A stretch of 64,000 nucleotides of DNA, taken from contig JANCRA010000174.1 in NCBI GenBank assembly GCA_024362935.1, positions 124,001 through 188,000 on the forward strand, written 5' to 3'. A program made the translations under genes and the position numbers. Shown here one piece after another: positions 57,471 through 64,000 of this stretch (position 1 is its first letter; each line of letters begins with the position of its first letter). This DNA comes from Setophaga petechia. Lineage: Eukaryota; Chordata; Aves; Passeriformes; Parulidae. The notes beneath the pieces are model-generated. The model saw only the letters and a program-made list of their open reading frames with translations. It did no database searches and was not told the DNA's origin.

Positions 57471-58985
57471 GCTGAAAACCCCACAATGTTGAGAACCTAC
57501 AGTGTTTGAGAACCCCACAAAGCTTGAAACCCCATGATGCTGAAAATCCCACAAAGCTGAAAACCCCACAAAGCTGAAAACCCCACAATGTTGAAAACCT
57601 ACAGTGTTTGAGAACCCCACAATGCTTGAGAACCCCCAAATGCTGAAAACCCCACAGTGCTGAAAACCCCACAATGTTGAGAACCTACAATGCTTGAAAC
57701 CCCCTCAGTGCTTGAAAATCCCACAATGCTGAAAATCCCACAAAGCTTGAAAAACCCACAAAGCTGAAAATCCCATGATGCTGAAAACCCCACAGTGCTG
57801 AAAACCCCACAAAGCTTGAAAACCCCACAAAGCTGCAAACCCCACAATGTTGAAAACCTACAGTGTTTGAGAACCCCACAAAGCTTGAAACCCCCAAATG
57901 CTGAAAACCCCACAGTGCTGAAAACCCCACAATGTTGAGAACCTACAGTGTTTGAGAACCCCACAAAGCTTGAAACCCCATGATGCTGAAAACCCCACAG
58001 GGCTGAAAATCCCACAGGGCTGAAAACCCCACAAAGCTTGAAAACCCCACAAAGCTGAAAACCCCACAATGTTGAAAACCTACAGTGTTTCAGAACCCCA
58101 CAAAGCTTGAGACTCCACAATGCTTGAGAACCCCCAAATGCTGAAAACCCCACAGTGCTGAAAACCCCACAATGTTGAGAACCTACAATGTTTGAGAACC
58201 CCACAAAGCTTGAAACCCCACGATGCTGAAAACACCACGATGCTGAAAATCCCACGATGCTGGAAAACCCCACAAAGCTGAAAACCCCACAATGTTGAAA
58301 ACCTACAGTGTTTGAGAACCCCACAAAGCTTGAAACCCCACGATGCTTGAGAACCCCCAAATGCTGAAAACCCCACAATGTTGAGAACCTACAATGCTTG
58401 AAACCCCCTCAAAGCTTGAAAATCCCACAAAGCTGAAAACCCCACAAAGCTGAAAATCCCACAATGCTGAAAATCCCACAAAGCTTGAAAACCCCACGAT
58501 GCTGAAAACCCCATAATGCTTGAAAATGCTGAAAACCCCACAAAGCTTGAGAACTGCACAGTGCTTGAAAACCCCACAATGCTGAAAACCCCGCAATGTT
58601 TGAAAACCCCACAAAGCTTTAGTACCCTATAGTGCTTGAGAACCCCACGATGCTTGAAAATCCCACAAAGCTGAAAAACCCACAATGATGAAAACCCCAC
58701 AAAGCTGAAAACCCCACAATGCTGAGAACTCCACAATGCTGAGAAACCCCACAATGCTGAAAACCCCACAATGCTTGAAAACTCCACAAAGCTTTAAAAC
58801 CCTATAGTGCTTGAGAACCTCAAGATTCTTGAAAACCCCACAAAGCTGAAAACCCTACAATGCTGAAAACCCCACAATTCTTGAATACCCTGCAATTCTT
58901 GAATACCCCATAATTCTTGAGAACCCCGTGATGCTTGAAAATCTCACAATGTCTGAGAACCCCACAATGCTGAAAACCCCACAAA
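57471..58985. repeat. Minisatellite of 17-18 bp carrying SOX-core motifs
   Basis: The unit is TGAAAACCCCACAATGC or CTTGAAAACCCCACAAAG, about 85 copies. The variable part is mostly ACAATG or ACAAAG, both of which match the SOX core ACAAWG, though the base before is C rather than A/T. Every reading frame on the minus strand yields the same G/F/S/W/C-rich peptide. Confidence 0.95.
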
Positions 58986-59425
58986 ACACCCTCCTGCTCC
59001 TGCCCCAGCCCATCCCAGCTGCAGGGGGAGGAAAGGAGGGATGAAGGTCACCTTCCTCACCCTCCTCACCTTCCTCACCTCCCGTTGTCCCCCCAAGGCC
59101 GTGCAGGGCCTGGTTGAGATTTTGGAGTCATTATCACACCAGGCTGCCAAAGGTTAGGGAGGAAAGAGCTTTTCAGAAGCCTTTGCCCCCTAATTGATGG
59201 TGAGGAGAGGAAGGAAGGAAGGAGGGAGGGAGAAAAAAGGAAAAAGAAAAAAGAAAAAAAAAGAAAAAAGAAAAAAAAAGAAAAAAGAAAAAAGAAAAGG
59301 GCCCTGTGCTGTTTGCAGCCACCAGGACGTGCAGGTTGGGGTTGGGGCAGAGCAGGAGGGAAATCAGATCCAGCAGGAGCAGGGGCTCCTTCCAGCCTGG
59401 TGGAAAAGTTTGCCAGCATCATTAG
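58986..59425. other. Single-copy DNA with a purine-rich tract
   Basis: An A/G tract of GGAAGGAAGGAGGGAGG and AAAAAGAAAAAAGAAAA occupies about 59205-59300. No gene evidence. Confidence 0.6.
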
Positions 59426-60439
59426 GAAAATTCCTGGGATAAGAAAAAGGGAAGAGTTAAAGACCCCATAAATGGCTGTAGGACCAAGAACATGATTTCA
59501 TGTAGAGCAAGGTGACCATCATGGACACATAATTATGTTCATTTTTTTCTCCTCACCAATGAGGCCCAGAGTCCTGCTCCAGGTGGTTCTCCTGGTAATC
59601 AGCAGGAAAATTCCAGGGATAAGAAAAAGGGAAGAGTCAAAGACCCCATAAATGGCTGTAGGACCAAGAACATGATTTCACATGGAGGAGGTTGACCATG
59701 GTGGACAAATACTTATCTTCATTTTTTCTCCTCACCAACGATGCCCAGAGTCTTGATCCAGGGGGTTCTCCTGGTAATCAGCAGGAAAATTCCTGGGGTA
59801 AGAAAAATTCCCAGGATAAGAGTTAAACTCCCAAGATGACCATCATGGACACATAATTGTGTTTATTTTTTCTCCCCACCAATGAGGCCCAGAGTCCTGC
59901 TCTGGGTGGTTCTCCTGGTAATGAGTAGGAAAACTCCCAGGATAAGAGTTAAATTCCCAATTGGACACATAGTTTTGTTCATTTTTTCTCCCCACCAATG
60001 AGGCCCAGAGTCCTGCTCTGGGTGGTTCTCCTGATAACAAGCAGGAAAATTCCCAGGATAAGAAAAAGGGAAGAGCTAAAGGCCCCATAAATAGCTGTAG
60101 GACCAAGAACATGATTTCATGTGGAGCAACTTGACCATCATGGACACATAATTATTTTAATTTTTTCTCCTCACCAATGATGTCCAGAGTCTTGCTCTGG
60201 GTGGTTCTCCTGATAACAAGCAGGAAAATTCCCTTGAGAAGAAAACTTCCCAGGACAAGAGTTAAATTCCCAAGGTGACCATCATGGACACAAAATTGTG
60301 TTCATTTTTTCTCCCCACCAATAAGGCCCAGAGGCCTGCTCTGGGTGGTTCTCCTGATAACAAGCAGGAAAATTCCTGGGATAAGAAAATTTCCCAGGAC
60401 AAGAGTTAAATCCCCAAGCTGACCATCATGGACACAAAA

Positions 60440-60800
60440 TTGTGCAGATTTCTCCTGCTGCAGCCCCGGGAAGCTGCTCAGCCCTGAGCCACAGGGCAAG
60501 GAAATCCCTGCTGTGGCCGTGACCTGCTGGCCCAGGTGAGCAGTGCCCAGCAATGAGAGGCAGCTGCAGAATTCGCCTCCTCCCGGGAGGGGCTGGGGCC
60601 AGAGCAGCTGCAGGTGACCCAGAGCAGGAATGAGCCCACGCAGGTGGCACTGCAGGACTGCCTGAGTGGCTCCTGAGCAGCCCCGGGTCAGCATTTACAG
60701 CAGACAGGGGAATTTTGAGTTTCCCAATCACGGCTTTGCAAAGCAAACAAATTCCTGCCGTTCTCTAACCCCTCCTTGACCTCTCCCTCTGGCTTCCAGA
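60440..60800. other. Single-copy segment inside the large array
   Basis: About 360 bp of GC-rich sequence breaks the array. Its right end holds GGCTTTGCAAAGCAAACAAA (about 60730-60749), which combines a palindromic CTTTGCAAAG with a forkhead-like AGCAAACAAA. Whether it was inserted into the array or predates it is not clear. Confidence 0.55.
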
Positions 60801-61734
60801 TCCAGCAAGTTGACCATCATGGACACACATAATTATGTTGATTTTTTTCTCCTCACCAATGAGGCCCAGAGTCCTGCTCTGGGTGGTTCTCCTGGTAACA
60901 AGCAGGAAAATTCCTGAGATAAGAAAAATTCCCAGGATAAGAGTTAAATTCCCAAGCTGACCATCATGGACACATAATTGTGTTCATTTTTTCTCCTCAC
61001 TGATGAGGCCCAGAGTCCTGCTCTGGGTGGTTCTCCTGGTAATCAGCAAGAAAATTCCCAGGATAAGAAAAAGGGAAGAGTTAAAGACCCCATAAATGGC
61101 TGTATTTGATTTCACATAGAGCAAAGTTGACCATCATGGACACATAATTATGTTCATTATTTTTTGTCCTCATCCATGAGGCCCAGAGACCTGCTCCAGG
61201 TGGTTCTCCTGGTAATCAGCAGGAAAATTCCTGGGGTAAGAAAAATTCCCAGGATAAGAGTTAAATTCCCAATTGGACACATAACTGTGTTCATTTTTTC
61301 TCCCCACCAATGAGGCCCAGAGTCCTGCTCTGGGTGGTTCTCCTGGTAATCAGCAGGAAAATTCCCAGGATAAGAAAAAGGGAAGAGCTAAAGACCCCAT
61401 AAATGGCTGTAGGAACAGGAACATGATTTCACATAGAGCAAAGTTGACCATCATGGACACATAATTATGTTGATTTTTTCTCCTCACCAATGAGGCCCAG
61501 AGTCCTGCTCTGGGTGGTTCTCCTGGTAATCAGCAGGAAAATTCCTGGGATAAGAAAAAGGGAAGAATTAATGACCCCATAAATGGCTCTAAGGACAAGA
61601 ACATGATTTCATGTAGAACAAGTTGACCATGGTGGACACATAATTATGTTCATTTTTTCTCCCCACCAATGAGGCCCAGAGTCCTGCTCTGGGTGGTTCT
61701 CCTGGTAACGAGTAGGAAAATTCCTAGGATACTA

Positions 61735-61859
61735 AAATTGAGTGGTGTGGAGCAAATTCCTTCAGGCTCTTTTTGGGATGTTCTCCTGCAGTTTGGAAAT
61801 GCATCTACCTTGCCATGGAGGAGGGAATTTGGATATTTGGGATGCTCCTGATCCAGGAG
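61735..61859. repeat. Direct duplicate of 63046-63160
   Basis: GGAGCAAATTCCTTCAGGC, TTTTTGGGATGTTCTCCTGC and GGAAATGCATCTACCTTGCC occur in both places, each directly following an array segment. The array plus this flank was therefore duplicated as a block of about 1.3 kb. Confidence 0.88.
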
Positions 61860-62410
61860 AAAACACTGGGAAGAGCTGAGCTGCTCTGCTGGGGAGTGAC
61901 TTCATCATCATCTTTATGAGTGCTGCAATGCCCATCCTGGTGGAATTATCATCACTGTTACATTGGTAAGAAAGGAAATAAAACCCCAAAATGATGTTTG
62001 GGGCTGATGGGATTCACCCAAACCAGGCTAAAACCAGGAACGCTCCCTGAGCCACCAGGAGCAGCCTGAGGCTGGAGCCCAGTTGCCTCCATGCCTCTCT
62101 GTAACCACCAGACGACCCACCCTGTGTGAGCAAACGGAATAAAACCTGAAAGAAAACAAAAATCCCACTTGAAAAATGTGCTCTGCGCAGAACCAGAATG
62201 TTCAGCGCGGGGAAAAAGGATGCAGTCCAACCTTTTACCTTCCAGGCAAACATTTCAAAATGGACTTATAATGTAGCCTTTCATTTCGCTTTTATATGAA
62301 GGTTTTACTTGAACTTGTAATGAAGATGGAAAAATCCGAGGTTGCCACGGCTCCTGGCACTCTGCCTAATGCACTCCAATCTTTTTCCCCTAATAAAGGA
62401 GATTTCTGAA
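61860..62410. promoter_or_regulatory. Candidate enhancer island embedded in the large array (about 36 kb upstream)
   Basis: Single-copy sequence between two stretches of the same array. The part 62150-62410 is AT-rich with CAAACATTTCAAAATGGAC, CTTTTATATGAAGG, ACTTGAACTTGTAATGAAG and AATGCACTCC. Earlier parts hold GGAATTATCATCACTG and TTACATTGG. Its survival as unique sequence within 3.6 kb of repeats suggests constraint; this is inferred. Confidence 0.4.
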
Positions 62411-63045
62411 ACCCCCCTAGAAAAAGGGAAGAGTTAAAGAGCCCATAAATGGCTGTAGGACCAAGAACATGATTTCACATAGAGCAAATTGACCATGGTG
62501 GACGCATAATTGTGTTGATTTTTTCTCCTCACCAATGAGGCCCAGAGTCCTGCTCTGGGTGGTTCTCTTTGTAATCAGCAGGAAAATTCCAGGGATAAGA
62601 AAAAGGGAAGAGTTAAAGGCCCCATAAATGGCTGTAAGACCAAGAACATGATTTCATGTAGAGCAAGTTGACCATCATGGACACAAAATTATTTTAATTT
62701 TTTCTCCTCACCAATGAGGCCCAGAGTCCTGCTCTGGGTGGTTCTCTTGGTAATAAGTAGGAAAATTCCCAGGATAAGAGTTAAATTCCCAAGTTGACCA
62801 TGGTGGACACATAATTGTGTTGATTTTTTCTCCTCACCAATGAGGCCCAGAGTCCTGCTCTGGGTGGTTCTCCTGGTAATCAGCAGGAAAATTCCTGGGA
62901 TAAGAAAAATTCCCAGGACAAGAGTTAAATTCCCAAGTTGACCATCATGGACACATAATTCTGTTCATTTTTTCTCCTCACCAATTGATGCCCAGAGTCC
63001 TGCTCCAGGTGGTTCAGGTAATGAGTAGGAAAATTCCCAGGTTAA

Positions 63046-63424
63046 GAAAATCAAGTGGTGGGGAGCAAATTCCTTCAGGCTCTTTTTGGGATGTTCTCCT
63101 GCAGTTTGGAAATGCATCTACCTTGCCATGGAGGAGGAAATTTGGATATTTGGGAATCTCCTGAGCCTTCAGCTCCATCCCAGCTGGGATGGCCCCTCCT
63201 GGGTGGGATTCCAGCTGTGCCAGGAGCTGCTCAGCTCCCATCCAGCAAAATCTGGGATGGCTCAGGGTGCTGGTGCTGAGCAGGGGCTGGGCCTGGGAGA
63301 TGAAGAAGGTTTGATCTCAATCCTGGGCTGGAGATGGGTTTGGGCAGGGATTTTGGGCTGGGATGGACCCCTTGGAATGAGGCGATCCTTGGGGTCTCTG
63401 CCACCCAAAGCAAGCCAGGATGAT
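63046..63424. other. Duplicate of the array flank, then single-copy DNA
   Basis: 63046-63160 matches 61735-61850. The rest is GC-rich intergenic sequence leading into the GAT array. Confidence 0.6.
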
Positions 63425-64000
63425 TTGATGATGATGATGATGATGATGATTTGATGATATTGATGATGATGATTTGGTGATGATGATGATGGTGATTTGA
63501 TAATGATGATGATGATGGTGATTTAATGATGATGATGATGATGATGATGGAGATTTGATAATGATGATGGTGATTTGATAATGATGATGATGATGGTGAT
63601 TTTATGATGATGATGATGATGATGGCAATTTGATGATGATGATGATGGAGATTTGATGATGATGATGATGATGGTGATATTATGATGATGTAATGATGAT
63701 TTGGTGATGGTTTGATGATGATGATGACAGTGATTTGACAGCGATGATGATGATGATGATCTAATGATAATTTGGTGATGATTTGATGTTGGTGATTATG
63801 ATGGTGATTTGATGATGATGATGGAGATTTAGTGATGATGATGATGATGAGGATTTGATGATGATGATGATGATGGTGGTAGTGGTGGTGATTTGATGAT
63901 GATGATGGAGATTTAGTGATGATGATGATGATGATGAGGATTTGATGATGATGATGATGATGGTGGTAGTGGTGGTGATTTGATGATGATGATCTAATGA
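63425..64000. repeat. (GAT)n trinucleotide-based array, continues past the window end
   Basis: GATGATGAT runs are broken by GGTGATTTGAT or GGAGATTTAGT phrases, giving diffuse higher-order units of about 30-75 bp. One unit with GGTGGTAGTGGTGGTGATTT is present twice (near 63873 and 63961). The right edge is not in the window. Confidence 0.96.

Larger units (their letters stand above)
59426..63045. repeat. Large tandem array, about 16 units in long (about 180 bp) and short (about 116-150 bp) forms
   Basis: The phrase GAGGCCCAGAGTCCTGCTC recurs at about 59562, 59732, 59884, 60000, 60177, 60324, 60862, 61007, 61178, 61311, 61492, 61671, 62537, 62717, 62843 and 62982. Flanking parts are TGACCATCATGGACACATAA, TTTTTTCTCCTCACCAATG and GGTGGTTCTCCTGGTAATC. 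Long units also contain GACCCCATAAATGGCTGTAG and AAGAACATGATTTCA, which short units lack. Two single-copy segments interrupt it. Confidence 0.94.

Overview
The window comes from a bird nuclear genome, most likely a songbird. Three things point there: a complete three-exon SOX9 gene with an avian-type protein, CR1 retrotransposon remnants, and a solo-LTR-like element at about 6.26-6.81 kb that I recognise as an abundant passerine endogenous-retrovirus LTR family. The species cannot be named from the sequence alone.

SOX9 is the only protein-coding gene I can support. It lies on the minus strand: coding exons 25560-25130, 24392-24139 and 23508-22751, a 3'UTR running to about 20.84 kb, and a GC-rich promoter near 25.92-26.05 kb. 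The predicted protein has 480 residues and carries the SOXE dimerisation domain, HMG box, K2 domain and C-terminal transactivation domain. Two features are unusual: glutamine tracts occupy the place of the mammalian PQA region, and asparagine replaces the serine at the known PKA site S64.

Both flanks are gene desert, with 1-20.8 kb downstream of the gene and 26-64 kb upstream. They alternate between two kinds of sequence. Tandem-repeat arrays take up roughly half the window, with units from 3 bp to about 420 bp, including purine/pyrimidine tracts, CR1-derived tandem copies and nested higher-order arrays. Between them lie short single-copy islands whose base composition and clustered SOX, forkhead, GATA, RUNX and homeodomain motifs make them candidate SOX9 enhancers. 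The main islands are at 3.0-3.6, 5.93-6.15, 15.1-15.5, 28.1-28.6, 34.9-35.5, 37.9-38.3, 38.65-39.1, 50.57-50.87, 53.03-53.64 and 61.86-62.41 kb.

The most interesting observations are: a forkhead/SOX-bearing module amplified into three tandem copies of about 410-420 bp, some 10 kb upstream of the start site; a 1.5-kb minisatellite about 32 kb upstream that repeats the SOX core ACAAWG dozens of times; candidate enhancers embedded inside long arrays; and an 18-bp interstitial telomeric repeat at the junction of an array and an inverted repeat. A 100-N assembly gap lies at 13361-13460. Most long open frames in the window are periodic translations of repeats and are not genes.
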